NCBI GenBank assembly: GCA_012295275.1
Contig: CM022677.1
Span: 5,397,597-5,457,596, forward strand
From: Chrysomallon squamiferum
Taxonomy: Eukaryota; Mollusca; Gastropoda; Neomphalida; Peltospiridae
Length of the DNA stretch: 60,000 nucleotides
Direction: 5' to 3'
The position numbers and the translations under genes are program-made. Shown piece after piece: positions 1-12,195 of this stretch. The notes below the pieces were generated by a model, which ran no database searches, was not told the origin of the DNA, and saw only the letters and a list, made by a program, of their open reading frames with translations. Each line of letters starts with the position of its first letter. Position 1 is the stretch's first letter.

Positions 1-50
1 CAAAAATAAGAAATAAAAAACATAAAAAATATAAAAAATAAAAGATACAG

Positions 51-940
51 CATCTCTTCTGCATCAGCTGTCAGATTCACATCCTGCTCTGTCTCAATAA
101 AAGGACCGCAAGTAAATGGAAGGGTAGAACTGATCACTGGTAAACATTCTCACTTATGGTTAATAAAACTGATTATCATATCGGGGAGATATTTAGGAGA
201 ATTTAATGCTGGGTTACGGCTATGACAGAGGTGTCTGTGTCCTATGTCGTCTGGAAGATAATCAGACTAGGTATCTGAAAATGTTACAGTAGATGTTACA
301 GTACTCAGTATTCACTATATCTTGTGAATCCAATAACTGTGGACATTTTTCTGAGATGCAATTAGTCACATCTTCTGACTGAAATATTTAAACAGTATTA
401 AAATAACAAACAGATTTCTTAATATGAGAGATAATTATGCAGGACACGAAATGGCCAGTCGCCAGGTCACCAAATGCGACCAAAGTTCTGTTTAGTTAAT
501 TTGGAAGTAAGAAATATTATGGTTATCGCCCCTAAAAATATTATTTGGATGACCTGTTTTTTGCTAAAAGTTATAACACAAGATAATAATTTTATAATAA
601 TTTTATCGAAATATTGATTTCACATAAAACGAGTGCCCATAGTTCCATAAGTTGGACGTATCGGCTTACATAATTTGCTAACACCTATTTATAAACAGTA
701 CGTAACAGGATTATCGGTTGGTTAACGGAACAAGTTATCATAGGAGATAACTCTGAAACTAATTGTTTGCTATTGTTTTTCCTTTTCAATTCCACCTTTA
801 ATGGGCTAAAGTGAAATCAACGAGCAAATTTAGCGAATTTTTAGCGCTTTACGTTAATAATTATCGGTTGGTTAACGGAACAAGTTATCATGGAAAATAA
901 CTCTATAACCTTGTATTTGCTATTGTTTTTCGTTTTCACA
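51..940. repeat. Diverged copy of the 38.27-38.88 kb segment
   Basis: The stretch aligns by eye, in the same orientation, with 38268-38880 and 51197-51810. It includes the end of an exon-like reading frame (catcagctgtca at 62-73), a CACC-AAATG-GACCAAAGT block near 470-485, and two copies of a word starting ttatcggttggttaacgg at about 710 and 862. The exon portion has lost its frame here, so this is a partial dead copy. It shows that the 38 kb segment belongs to a family with at least one diverged member as well as the two near-identical ones. Confidence 0.8.
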
Positions 941-1024
941 CGCTAAACTTTACTCACTGTCATTTCACGTTGCTTTCCTTTAATTTTTATTTCTTTTGAA
1001 AAATCCAAGTGTTTAATACTATAA

Positions 1025-1072
<48 letters not shown>

Positions 1073-1905
1073 TTCCATTTTTGTCAAGGTTTGTTTGGAA
1101 ATGTCTTACCAGCTGATTTGTATAACTAGGATTAAATTTTTGTGGCGATTTTAATTAATAAAGAATTTTCGTATTTAATTTTAGATGTTGACAAATTAAG
1201 GTAAGCCGATACTTTTAAATTATCGAACAAACCTTTGATCTGACATAAATATTTGCTACAAACTTATTAATAGTGGCTCTTGTGTTATAACTTATAGAAA
1301 CAAAAAATGATGATCCAAAAAATACTTTTTAGGCGACTAAACTTAAATTTTTTAATTTTTTTATTTCGAGCCTTGTGCTTACTGACATAACGTGCATAAT
1401 CATCAGCTTCAAAAGTTGAAAATGTCAGTAATAGATAATCATAAGAAGAAGAAGAAAAAAGTAATTTTTCTAAAATAATATTATTTATTCATGTTAGTGA
1501 CTGTGATAGAATTAACTATGGAAATAAGAACATTTTAAGTGTCAAATCAGTTGTAATATATTTTATCTGGATAAACAACTCATTAAAATGATTTTTATAA
1601 ATAAGAAATTTTTGTCATCTGAATTAGGACAGTTATTTCAAATAATTTACCACTGTATAAGTATTATAAGAATTCGGATCTTTTTTTTTTTGTTTTGCTG
1701 CTGAAAAAGATATGATATTTCTGGGAGTTCTTCAAAGCACTCCAATGAAGAATGCAGAGAGAATTTGTAATGGTTTTTTCATTAGTATTTTCCCTGTTTA
1801 AGCAGCAGTTAATTTGTAATTTCTCCTTCATTTGTATAGAGGACATTTGGATGTGTGTGTTTGGGGGGGGGGGTACTGGTGTCTGCTTATATCTTTTATT
1901 GTTTG
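941..1905. other. Non-coding AT-rich stretch
   Basis: No coding sequence or RNA gene is recognisable. It holds a (TTA)n microsatellite at about 1026-1068 and is otherwise unstructured AT-rich DNA. Confidence 0.6.
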
Positions 1906-1911
1906 TTTACA

Positions 1912-2009
1912 GCATTAGTCAGAACAAACTCACAGCTTTATTGAAGCATTGCAGACTGAATGGGGTAACTCCAAGAGAGAAAAGAAATCTGGCAGAAGAA
2001 AATTAATTC
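1912..2009 (+). pseudogene. Exon-like fragment, possibly an EF-hand-type exon of the MCC-like gene
   Basis: After a good acceptor (tgtttacag) the frame reads ISQNKLTALLKHCRLNG and stops at TAA about 30 codons on. The start loosely resembles the EF-hand-like N-terminal region of long MCC isoforms (IS-N-L-CR-LN pattern). Its place upstream of MCC copy 1 on the same strand fits. Similarity is too short to be firm and no donor follows in frame. It could be an unrelated exon relic. Confidence 0.25.
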
Positions 2010-2423
2010 ACACACCTTTACATGTGATGACAGAGAAAGGATAGTTCAATTTCTGTAGCATGTTCATCAAGATTATGATTAATTTTGTCTGAATCAGTCG
2101 CTGGATTCAAAGGGAGTAATTTGAAAATACTGTCTACATGTGAGACTAATTCTTCACTTTGGAGGGAGTATCAACAGACTGCTATTGCACAGGGTAAGAA
2201 TTCATTTGAATAATGTGTAATTTTTCTACCAGATTAAGTGATATTTACTGGAATCAGTTCTGAAACATATTTAAAGGAGTAAATATAATTTTAAGGATAT
2301 TGTATTAATTCATAGATTAATTGATTTTTATATTGGAGTATGTTTTTGTTTATTATTTTAAATTTTGTTTTTATTTTTATTTTTATGAAAAAGCTAATTA
2401 TCTTCTTCAGTTTCATTTGTCAG

Positions 2424-2541
2424 TACAGAAAGTTTACATTCCAAACAGCCCAAACCAGCCAGAACCAGTTTACTTCCTTGTGTCAAGAAAATGTTGAACT
2501 TTTAAAATATGTTCTGAAACTGTCAGCAAATCTATCAGCTG
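2424..2541 (+). other. Exon-like open segment, unassigned
   Basis: A frame of about 39 codons (…SLCQENVELLKYVLKLS…) is bounded by an acceptor-like tttgtcag and a strong donor, ctg/gtgagt, at 2542. The predicted peptide is helical and Gln/Asn-rich. I do not recognise it. It could be an upstream exon of the MCC-like locus or a chance open frame. Confidence 0.25.
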
Positions 2542-2544
2542 GTG

Positions 2545-5106
2545 AGTCAGTAAATCTATTAATTAAATAATTTATATAATTATTTTCTTTTGGAGTATTT
2601 GCTTTTTGTTTAACCTGTGTCTGTTCTATTTTATGTTATCTTTTTGAATTTATTTAGTAAAACATTTGTGTCTATTTATTTGTTTGAATTAAAGTTTGGC
2701 TCTCAGTTTTTCACCGTTGCTATCAAGATGTTTTTAAATGTAAATTCAATGTTTAATTCATTGAATGTGTCATGTAGCATTAGGTGTTCACTGGAAAAAT
2801 GTGGACAGAGAATAAAGTAATATTTCATGGTTTCAGAAATTCTACAGCTACAGTTTAGTGTTGTGTTTATTTTATATTTGATTTTGATTGTGTTTAGATT
2901 GGTGGAGTAGTTGATTCTCAGTTTGGTAAGGTTTTTATTTAGTTTGTTACTAATATGATTTTGGGTTTTGATGATGAAAGGTGTAACTAATGTTGATTTT
3001 ATTTCTTTACTATTTGCTGATTGCAACATTTCAATATGGCTGACTGATGTTTAAAAATTATGTGAAAAGTGAGTTTTAAATGGTTGATCAGGGCCTAACT
3101 TAAAAATTATGTGAAAAGTGAGTTTTAAATGGTTGATCAGGGCCTAACTCTTTCATGAGATGTTTATTACTGAGAGTGGATTTTAACACAGTATTTTAGT
3201 ATCTGTGGTTTTTATCTGTATTTCAAGTGTTTGTATATTTTATTCTAACATGAGACTGTCAGGCAGTGTGATGCTTGGTAAAAGTTTTTACAAGATGTGA
3301 CTATCTTCTGTACATGGCTGTTGAATGTGACTACCAAAAATTTGAATGATTTTCTTTATTATTAAATGGTTATCTATTTTTAGTGTTATTTTGCTGTTAT
3401 CTTTCTTTTCTTTTTTTCTTTTACTTTATTAGAGAGGAGGGATGCTGTCTAAGTGAAATCTTTATCTCTCAGTTTAAAGGCAGTCATTCAAGTTGTTTAG
3501 GTTTGTTTGTATTTGGTTGTTTAGAGATCTGCCTGCACAGCAGAAATCTATGAATACTGTAATTTTTTAATTTTTTATTTACTGAATGGAATTTAGTAAA
3601 CTTTTTTATTGTTTTGTTATTTACTTGTTAAATTATTGTTTTTTAAGTGTTTGTTCAGGTGTGTGTTTTACATGTGTAAGTTAGTGTAACTGTTCTGTAG
3701 TTGATTGGTAGTGAATGGTATTTGTAAGGTTTATGCAAGTTTCCAGTCTGTTGGTATCTTTCCTGTTTATCAAGTTACATTAAAAAGACCAAGTATTATT
3801 ACTCAAGTTTTTGACTATTTTGTATTTTTCAAATGTGGACTGATTTTATTTTTGGATTTAAAAAAAAAAAATTATGTTGTCTTCTGTATTTATTTATTTC
3901 CAATCAGTCCACCACTCAGTGGATATTTTGTTGGTGCAGTTTTTGGTTTTAGTTTTGTGTTCAGTGACAGCCAAGTCTAGCATGTTGGTACGTGAAGTGC
4001 AATGTGTGTCAGTTTCGTTTGTCTTTTTTTGTTCAGTATATTTCCATGCTTTGTAGAATTCTTCCCATTTGGGTGTAAATATTGAGTTATTTGAGAAGGT
4101 TTTCTAGCTATAGTAATTTGTGAGTGTAGGGTGGTGGTCACAATTCAACTCATTTAGAATTTCTCATTGACTCGGTGCTGCAGTGTGTTTGCTGTTAGTG
4201 TTAAATCAGTGGTGAACTGGACACACTGGTGAAGGTGAATGTGTCATCATTAAGACAAACAAGAATGGAAAGACCTGGGTTAGGTGTTTATCATGTGAGA
4301 GATATGTTTTGTGTTAATAGATATTCTTTTGTTGAAACTATTTAATTTTACTGGGCTGTGTTTACAATTTTCTTCATGTAGTTCCTGATAGTTTTCATGT
4401 TTTGTGAGATATCAGAACTGGGTAGAGTTTCTATGGTGATGGACACTGCAGTAGCTGCATGCTAATGACTTGAGTTTTATCACTGTGTACATTTTGTTGT
4501 GTGTCTGCAGGTCTGTCAGAGGCCACACTCAGGTAACTGTGACTCATTTCTGTCTGTTGATTGATGTAGCTGTCAGTATTAATTGTTGTCATGGTAGATT
4601 TGTTGTTAAAGGTAAGTGTGGTCCAGTAGGTTGCTCTCGCCCCCCTCCCCCATTTATGTCTGTGTGTGCATATATTCGTGTGTGTTTGTCTACATGTAAA
4701 ATTAATTATTATTTATTTATTTGTTTTTTTAAATGAAAATATCTATAATCAGCACTATTTTAAAAGCTCAATCAAAGTACAGTCGGTTTTACATTTCTAC
4801 AAATAGGTTTACAAATAAAAAGTAGGTCATATGCAAATGAGGTGTTAGATTGATGGAATTTCATTGGTGGAGACTTGCTGACACTGTAATCTAGTGGATT
4901 ATTCAGTTGTTGAATTAGATACATAAAGTAGAGAACATAACTTTTTGTTCTTGAATTAAATTTGAAAATTGTTTGTTAAATTAATTATTCTGGTAAGAAA
5001 TTCTTATTATATGTTTATTTTTCCAGTGTTTAATTTTGCAGGTAGCAGAGTCTTCTGAAATGAATAGCATATTTTAGTATTTTATTTTATTTTTAAATAT
5101 TTAGTT
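2545..5106. other. Non-coding T-rich stretch, intron-like
   Basis: Strongly T-rich on the plus strand. No coding region can be supported. It contains a perfect 49-bp tandem duplication at 3051-3148 and ends in a (TTA)n tract at about 5115-5152. Confidence 0.55.
3051..3148. repeat. Perfect 49-bp tandem duplication
   Basis: A 49-nt unit beginning ttaaaaattatgtgaaaag and ending gggcctaac occurs twice with no difference. The second copy starts at 3100. Identity this exact in AT-rich neutral DNA points to a very recent event or an assembly stutter. Confidence 0.95.
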
Positions 5107-5114
5107 TATTAAAA

Positions 5115-5115
5115 C

Positions 5116-5152
<37 letters not shown>
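5115..5152. repeat. (TTA)n microsatellite at the edge of MCC copy 1
   Basis: Trinucleotide tract directly upstream of the intron sequence shared with MCC copy 2, where the matching tract is at 22629-22681. The homology between the two copies begins here. Confidence 0.9.
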
Positions 5153-5283
5153 TACATTATCAAAAATTTTACATTAAATAGCTTTAAGAATGATAAAATG
5201 GATTGAATCAAGAAAATTCACAAAAATATGTTTAATTTGGTTACATACTATACTAATTTCAAATTCTTTCTTTTCTTCCCCAG

Positions 5284-5389
5284 CTTCCCCAGGCGGCCTA
5301 GAACTTTCTGAAAGGGGAGATAATCAAGCTGAACAACACGTTGGCACATGAAAGAGATCAGTTAGAAAAAACAACTGACTAAATGTCAG
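5284..5389 (+). pseudogene. MCC: MCC-like exon A, copy 1
   Basis: Acceptor ttcttccccag, donor g/gtaaga. The frame reads AA-stop-NFLKGEIIKLNNTLAHERDQLEK, matching the MCC stretch AALASLKGDIVELNKRL. The TAG is at the same codon as in copy 2. An in-frame 9-nt loss and then a 1-nt shift after the LEK codons separate it from copy 2. Confidence 0.8.
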
Positions 5390-5974
5390 GTAAGAATTTT
5401 TTGTTGTTTGTTTTTGTTGTTTTAGTATTATTATTTTTATCCTACATTAAACTGTGAAATTAAATATCCAGCTCACTTTTAATGTTGTTATTCTGGTAAC
5501 AGTAATAAGAAGATAGCCTGGCTAGAAAATAACATGTTTGGCAACAACTCTTGGTGATGATTTAAAGTTATTCAGGCTATCTTTCTGATAAACATTTAGA
5601 AAATATTTATGTTAATGTGATAATTAAATTTAAATAAAAAAAAAGAGTTTCATTTTATTATTTATTAACTTGCTTCCTTTTTTGGTTATTTATGTATTTA
5701 TTTGATTATATTTTTATGATGTTTTATTAATCAGACACATAGCTTTATTGTCTTTATTCAGATGTAAAATAATACATGTGTTTGCTGTCTTTCATTGTTT
5801 TTAATGCAGTTTAAACACATAATGAAACAGTAGTATATATGTCAGAAACAAAATGAAACATAGTGTTTTGTCATTATTCAGCTATAAAATGTTATCTTTA
5901 GCTTGCTGTTCTTACCAAATTCCAGAAATGAGTAAAGATATTTGAACATTGTCTTTTTTGTTTTCTGTGTAGAG

Positions 5975-6064
5975 AAGAAGATGAGTTTGAAGACTTGGAC
6001 AAAAGCAATAATGGAGGAAGTATCAACGAGAATAATACAAATGGCTCCCAGTCTGTGAGTCCTG
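5975..6064 (+). pseudogene. MCC: MCC-like exon C, copy 1 (reading frame intact)
   Basis: With the G of the preceding exon the frame reads EEDEFEDLDKSNNGGSINE…, corresponding to the MCC REEDEYSEL region. It is open to the donor tg/gtaacc. This is the better preserved of the two exon C copies; copy 2 has a 10-nt deletion here. The acceptor is ctgtgtagag, so the exact AG is ambiguous by two bases. Confidence 0.75.
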
Positions 6065-6480
6065 GTAACCATCTACTTTTATATTTATTTTTTGATGGTG
6101 CAGTTACTGATTATTTAGTCTAGTTTTAGATTGACATCCAATTGTTTTAAAAGTTTATTAATTTTAATTTACTGTATAAATAGCTATTATATTATATATA
6201 AATAATATAATGTTTGGGATTTTTTAATTATTAAATTACAATAATTTTTTAAATGTTTAATTTTTGTTATTTAGATACTGTTAGAAGGAATTAAAAAAAA
6301 AGTACCAAATAATCAGTCAATCAGTTAATTTGATCAGAAAAAAAAAAAAAAAAAAAATAAATAAATTCACTTCATGTTCTTTTTATCCTTTAATTACTAA
6401 ATAAATAACCATGTATCCACAACATTAAAACTGAGAATAATTATAAATTAACTTAAGAAATAAAAATATATGTTTTTTAG

Positions 6481-6557
6481 AAATAGGTAATGAAATAAAC
6501 ATGAATTTTCCCAATTGTCTGGAGACTGAGTCAATCATTGACAAAGAGAAAAGACTT
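6481..6557 (+). pseudogene. MCC: MCC-like exon D, copy 1, cut by the N gap
   Basis: Starts after ttttttag with the phase needed by exon C and reads EIGNEINMNF…LETES, homologous to copy 2 from 24301. It is interrupted by the run of N after 77 bases. Confidence 0.7.
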
Positions 6558-6757
6558 NNNNNNNNNNNNNNNNNNNNNNNNNNNNNNNNNNNNNNNNNNN
6601 NNNNNNNNNNNNNNNNNNNNNNNNNNNNNNNNNNNNNNNNNNNNNNNNNNNNNNNNNNNNNNNNNNNNNNNNNNNNNNNNNNNNNNNNNNNNNNNNNNNN
6701 NNNNNNNNNNNNNNNNNNNNNNNNNNNNNNNNNNNNNNNNNNNNNNNNNNNNNNNNN
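6558..6757. other. Assembly gap, 200 N
   Basis: Exactly 200 N, the same length as the gap at 45988, so probably a fixed-size placeholder. It falls inside an MCC-like exon. True distance and even true adjacency are unknown. Confidence 0.97.
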
Positions 6758-7058
6758 ACAGAACTGTTTTTCTATCATTGTCTGAATCAGTAAGTTACAC
6801 TACTTTTACAATGAAAAGAAAAAATTACTTTTTGTTCTTTTTTTATTAAGATTTTTCTTCTTTTTTTCTTTCTTTCTTAATTAATATTATATTTTGAAAA
6901 TATTTTTTGACAACAAACTAAATTCTTATGGAAAAATGAAAAATAAATGCGATCAAGAAAAGAACAATTATTTTTAAAGATCATGTTAATTTTATAGCAA
7001 ATTATCATTAATTGTTGTTGTTGTTGTTATTATTATTATTATTATTATTTTCTCAAAA

Positions 7059-7061
<3 letters not shown>

Positions 7062-7153
<92 letters not shown>
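7062..7153. repeat. (GA)n microsatellite
   Basis: About 45 uninterrupted GA units, preceded by a short (TTA)n tract. Long purine-strand dinucleotide tract. Confidence 0.97.
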
Positions 7154-7156
<3 letters not shown>

Positions 7157-7398
7157 TGTTGAATGAGAGTATTAAAATATATTTGCATTTTTACTGTTGT
7201 TCGTAAAAATGCAAATGTATGAAATTTTTGGTGTAAAATGAAAAGTTTATAAAATATGAATAATAAACATGAAAATTAACTCAGAATAGTCTGCAGTTTT
7301 CATTATCAACAATGGAATATATTTATATATCCATTTCAAAAATCTAGTTTCTTTCACAATAAACAGCAACATCTTATGACGTACAATGAACATTACAA

Positions 7399-7401
<3 letters not shown>

Positions 7402-7468
<67 letters not shown>
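7402..7468. repeat. (GA)n microsatellite
   Basis: Second GA tract in the same strand phase, about 250 bp after the first. Confidence 0.97.
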
Positions 7469-7472
<4 letters not shown>

Positions 7473-7689
7473 GTACAGATAAAAATAAACTTAGAGACAG
7501 ACTGACTGATAGAGAGACTGAAAGAATATAGAAATATTTATAAATAGATGAATAACAGACTCATAGAAAGGAACAAAGATAAATAGAAAGCCAACGAGGA
7601 ACGTAAACAGATAGCCAGACGAATAGAGAGCGAAAGAGAATTTAGGTAGGACGTACATGAACGGAAATAGAATTATGGATTGATAGAAA

Positions 7690-8135
7690 ATGCGACAAGT
7701 AGGTATATTAGATATAATAATAATATATTTTAATACAGATGACACGCTCAGAAAATAAGTAGACAAATAACCTTAGGAACAATGCCAGTACGACGGCAAC
7801 GACTGCGACATTAATAGAAATTACAAAAAATAAATTTTAGAAGGCGATACGCCAGCTCAGAAAGTATGAGGAATAATTAATAAAAGGCGCTAAAGAATAA
7901 TGAGAAGTACTCCAAGAAAGCTAGGAACAACGTCGTTACGACGGCAACGATGGTGATATTAATAGAAATAGTAATAATACATTTTTCTAAAGGATTTGAT
8001 CGCTAAGGAAATATGAATAATAGTTAATAAAAAGCAAAAGAATAATGGTAATTACACCTAAAACATTAGGAACAACCCCTTCACGACTGCAATAACGGCA
8101 ACATCGAAAAAGATAATAATAATATATGCTGATGA
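7690..8135. repeat. Degenerate minisatellite, about 147-bp unit, three copies
   Basis: The word taggaacaa followed by acgac-gcaacg recurs at about 7774, 7922 and 8067, and each copy continues with a similar series (gaaa, aataataa, gctaagaaa-tatga, ttaataaaa). Spacing is about 148 and 145 bp. The copies differ enough that the array is old. Confidence 0.75.
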
Positions 8136-9172
8136 GGAATAGACTTTATAAGATAAAACTGAGATTAGTAAAATTTGTATTAGTAGTACGTCTGCTTACT
8201 TTATAACCTTCTCACAAAATTTTCTGCCGATAATTTAACAAAGCAAAACGGTTTATCTTTCAATTGCTAGCAGCAGAGCTACGTGTGTTTGTTTATTCGT
8301 GATAATGATGCCTAACAGCACCAGCAAAGTGAATGTGGCAGTTACGTAATATTTTATTACCTTTATTATAGAATTCAGAGCTAGAGAAGGATATTATTTT
8401 TCTTTAAAAATTGAGAAATATAAATAAATGTGCAATTTTAAAATGTAAAAATTACACAGAAAAATGTTTCAAGGTGTCAGAAAATGGGAATATTTTATAA
8501 TAAAAGATATGAACGTGATATTTTGATAGGAATTTTACTAGAGAAAACCTGAATAGTGCGAAATGTAGAATGTACACAAGAATCTTGCTACATCGCAGTT
8601 CTTTGTCAGCATGCTTCGGTAGTTATAAAGATTTGTTCGGTATCATTCGTCATTTTCCGGCTACGAACGCAGTCGCATGTCATATGTAAAATTATTATTA
8701 TTATACAGCTGAATGACAAAATTAGTATATTTTTATATAGTTTTTACCTCGGAAAATGTTTATAAAGGGTAGTCATTTATTGATTTATTTATTTATTGAA
8801 ACTACTGTCGTAATCGAGACCTGTCTTCAACTCGCAGCAGACCGTTTTACTCTTGAACGATGAACGATAAAAGAAAGAATAACGTTGTATAACAATAAAT
8901 GTTCGCTTATTAATATTATTATTTATCTCCAAAACAGACATCGCAGGAATAAATCCTACTTTCAGGAACTAGATGTTAGATTCTAATCATATTTATGTAA
9001 ATCATTTTCAGTTTTACAAACAATGGAAGTTTACTAAACATTTCTTTCTTTTTGTTTACAGTAAAGCTGGAGAAGTAAATATAATAATCCTACATCCCAG
9101 TTTGGAAATGTGTTACAGTTTTGTTTTGTTATCTTATAAGTGGATTTAAAATCACCACGGTGTGCGTGTGTT

Positions 9173-9208
<36 letters not shown>

Positions 9209-9701
9209 GTAAATATATTTGATTTCATTTTATTTTTATTTTTATTTTTTTCATTTAACAGTGAAAAAACAATTATTTAAATACAATGTTAATTAAATTA
9301 ATAAATGAATAAACTATAATCATATACTTCGAAAAATGAAAATTACTAGTGTAATAATATCTCCCATGCACATGCGCAGTCTATTAAGATTTACGTCAGT
9401 GGATTTAAATTCGGGTATAAATAAAACATCCAACGGTTTTACGTCAGTTGACATGCGAATGCCAATACTAGTAGGTCACATTTTTTTTTTTTTTTTTTTT
9501 TTAAATTTATTATTAGACCAAAGTGATTTATTTTTTAAAATTTATTATAATCAGTAATAGCAGTTAACTGTATATTTAGTTAAAATATTATTATTATTAT
9601 TATAAATAATTCTTCTTCTATAAGAACAGCAATTACGAAATGAATTCGAATAAAATCTTAACTTTCTTATTATTTTTATTTTATATTTATTTATTTACTC
9701 A

Positions 9702-9756
<55 letters not shown>

Positions 9757-10603
9757 TTAATTTCAAACAAAAATAACTGTGGGGGTTTTAATTTCCGGAA
9801 GTTTATATAAAATCTAACTAAAAAGTACGCTAAATAACGGAGACTCGCGAAATTTGCCGAGTACTGACGGGCAATACAAACACATTTACTGGGCGAGACC
9901 ATTTTGGTAAAGGTTTTCTTTACTGATAAAGAAGAACTCAAACAATTCTGAAGACATTATTTTAAAACGCAATTAGGAAATTCCATCATGAAATAAATAA
10001 AAAAAATAAAAAAATATCATAATAATATTATTTAAAAAATAAATATATGATAAAATGAAACAAAATAAACTGACTAATAAACACAATAAAATAAAGTAAG
10101 GAAAAAGAGGAAAAAAGACAAATTATAAAATAAGCTTATTATTAAAATAGATTTTTGCATTTTTCTATGTATATGACTATATTACCTCTTAATCTAATAG
10201 CTTTATCTACTTTTTACAAAAATATCAATTTAATGTAAACTCTAGTAATTTATCAGCCGTCTTCATACCTACCACTCTAAATACCAACGTACCAATATTC
10301 CCTTACAAACATACAATCGGCTATGAATTGCAAATCTGTCTATATATCTATCTAAATAATCTCTCCCTGTCAGTCTGTCTGTCTGTAGGTATTCTAAAGT
10401 GCTCCATTTTTTGGTCTGCCCCTCTGTTTTAACTTATTTCTACTGATGTTTGTATCTTTATCGTTATGTTTATTTCACGAATGTTACAAAAATAATCACA
10501 ACATCAGAAGGATCTTTGATTATGTTTCTGCAAGTGTGTATCGGTTATAAATAATAATAAAATAATTATATTTATAATAGAATGAATTTATGAATTTTCA
10601 AAG

Positions 10604-10640
<37 letters not shown>

Positions 10641-11038
10641 TCAAATAAATGATTTTGCCAACTTTATATGTAAATAAATGTTAGCAGAGTTTGGAAGACA
10701 CAGTTGACATATTATGAAACGAGCCTATAAAACGTTTTCTTCAAAATGGCAATATTAAGAAATCTAAAACTTTGGAACAATTTGACTGACAATTTCAAAT
10801 ATTTTGTTTCTGAAATCAGGATAAAAAGTTACTCAACCTTGTATTTCCTAAACTGAAAATCACTTTTCAGTACCTAACAACTCCTCCAACAACAAAAACC
10901 AACAAGAACAATAATATTGATAAAAAAAAGTAACATTGATAATAACAATACTTGAAATATAAATATAAGTTTTAACAGCTATGACACTATAAAATAATAA
11001 ATTTCATGATATGAAATCACATCACATATAAACATTAA

Positions 11039-11040
<2 letters not shown>
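8136..11040. other. Non-coding stretch with scattered microsatellites
   Basis: No supported gene. Tracts present: (TG)n at 9177-9206, poly-T at 9481-9502, (ATT)n at 9703-9756, and (AT)n at 10609-10636. Short open frames here are low-complexity or lack any recognisable domain. Confidence 0.55.

Positions 11041-11078
<38 letters not shown>
11041..11078. repeat. (GT)n microsatellite upstream of the RING gene
   Basis: About 19 GT units, 325 bp before the predicted exon start of the RING-finger gene. Confidence 0.95.
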
Positions 11079-11079
<1 letters not shown>

Positions 11080-11415
11080 GATAACAGATTTTAATTTATT
11101 TTGAATGCATTTTTAAAATCACCATCCACAAACAATTTAAACCCTGTACACCTGTCATTTTAGACGCGAAACTCACATTATGTAATAAACTCATGCAAAG
11201 TTCCAAGCTATTAGCCCTGGTTGTAAAATCCTTGTGCAAAGATTAACGTTAGTAAAACAAACAGATAAAACGTATAAGTGAAAAAAATGTACTGCCATTA
11301 AAAAATGAAATAAAAATAGAAATAATTCTAACAACAGAAATAAAATTAATAGATATTTTTGGATTATATGAAATTTTGTTTTCTCCTACAATGTTATTGC
11401 AGTTATCAATACGAA

Positions 11416-12195
11416 ATGGGAAAAGCGTCCAAGAAACAGAAAGCACAGGATGATAACCCTGAAAAGCCTCCAAATTGGCGAAAGATTTCCGAACGTGGAG
11501 AAACATCACATAGAGGACCAGGGACATCAACATCTAGGAAACGGAAAGCACAGGATGATGGGTGCCCGAAGAAGCCTCCAAAAGGGCGAAAGATTTCCGA
11601 ACGTGACCCTGGAGAAACATCACGTAGAGGACCAGGGGCATCAACATCTAGGAAACGGAAAGCACAGGATGATGGGTGCCCGAAGAAGCCTCCAAAAGGG
11701 CGAAAGATTTCCGAACGTGACCCTGTAAAAGCAGCATGTGGAGAAAGACCAGGGATGTCAACATCACCATCACCCAGCACTGCTGAATCAACACAACAGC
11801 CTGAATCAGATAAGTCACCTACTTGTTCTTTGTGTTCAGAAGAATTTTTAGATAAGTGTCATGCAGACTCGTGTTTACATGAATTTTGTTTCAGCTGTTT
11901 GGAGAGGTGGTCTAGAAGCAGAAGAAATTGTCCAGTTTGCTCTGCAAGATTCACCGCCATCGTGTACAACTTAAGAGATGGAAACTGCGAGATGTACACA
12001 TTGGCACCTCTCAGAGTCAGAAGAGTCAGAAGAGTCAGACGACATTCTGCAGCTGGATTCATCAGACGTATATTTGTGTATATCGGTCGTATATTTACGT
12101 ATATTAGTCGTACATTTACTTCTCTGTTGTGGAAAATCTTATTTGTTCTAATCGAATTTTGTCTTCTGATAGGTCGTTTACTAGGATTTGTGTAA
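11416..12195 (+). CDS. RING-finger protein, TOPORS-type RING, with internal repeats and hydrophobic tail
   Basis: Predicted 259-aa protein from one exon. I chose the ATG at 11416 because a strong acceptor (tattgcag) ends at 11402, which makes an upstream ATG intronic and implies a 5' non-coding exon. Residues about 8-115 hold three basic repeats of 35-38 residues (core KKPPKGRKISERDP…GPGASTSR). Next comes a C3HC4 RING (CSLC…CLHEFC…NCPVC), whose spacing and the following YNL-D—YTLAP resemble TOPORS, a ubiquitin/SUMO E3 ligase. The last 45 residues are hydrophobic with scattered Arg and could be a membrane anchor, which TOPORS lacks. The frame is fully open, so the gene may be live. A retrocopy that captured an upstream exon is possible. 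The E3 function is inferred from the RING. Confidence 0.75.
   Translation: MGKASKKQKAQDDNPEKPPNWRKISERGETSHRGPGTSTSRKRKAQDDGCPKKPPKGRKISERDPGETSRRGPGASTSRKRKAQDDGCPKKPPKGRKISERDPVKAACGERPGMSTSPSPSTAESTQQPESDKSPTCSLCSEEFLDKCHADSCLHEFCFSCLERWSRSRRNCPVCSARFTAIVYNLRDGNCEMYTLAPLRVRRVRRVRRHSAAGFIRRIFVYIGRIFTYISRTFTSLLWKILFVLIEFCLLIGRLLGFV
11439..11770 (+). repeat. In-frame coding minisatellite, 105/114-bp units
   Basis: Units begin at 11439, 11544 and 11658 (word gaaagcacaggatgat). The first is 105 bp, the next 114 bp. All lengths are multiples of three, so the repeats keep the RING gene in frame. Units 2 and 3 are almost identical at their 5' halves. Confidence 0.9.

Larger units (their letters stand above)
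5284..6557 (+). pseudogene. MCC: MCC-like gene, partial copy 1 (broken)
   Basis: Three exon remnants of an MCC-like coiled-coil gene lie in correct order and phase: 5284-5389, 5975-6064 and 6481 up to the N gap. MCC is a cytoplasmic coiled-coil scaffold protein. The matching exons and introns recur at 22814-24553 (copy 2), including long stretches of intron, so this is a genomic duplication and not a processed copy. Copy 1 lacks about 450 bp that in copy 2 hold the ELHSVIAEL exon. The first exon has a TAG stop and a frameshift, so no full product is possible. Whatever followed is lost in the gap, and nothing MCC-like is evident after it. Confidence 0.8.

Noticed and set aside
7012-7206. Open frame with a long Arg-Glu repeat
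   Set aside because: Translation of the (GA)n microsatellite.
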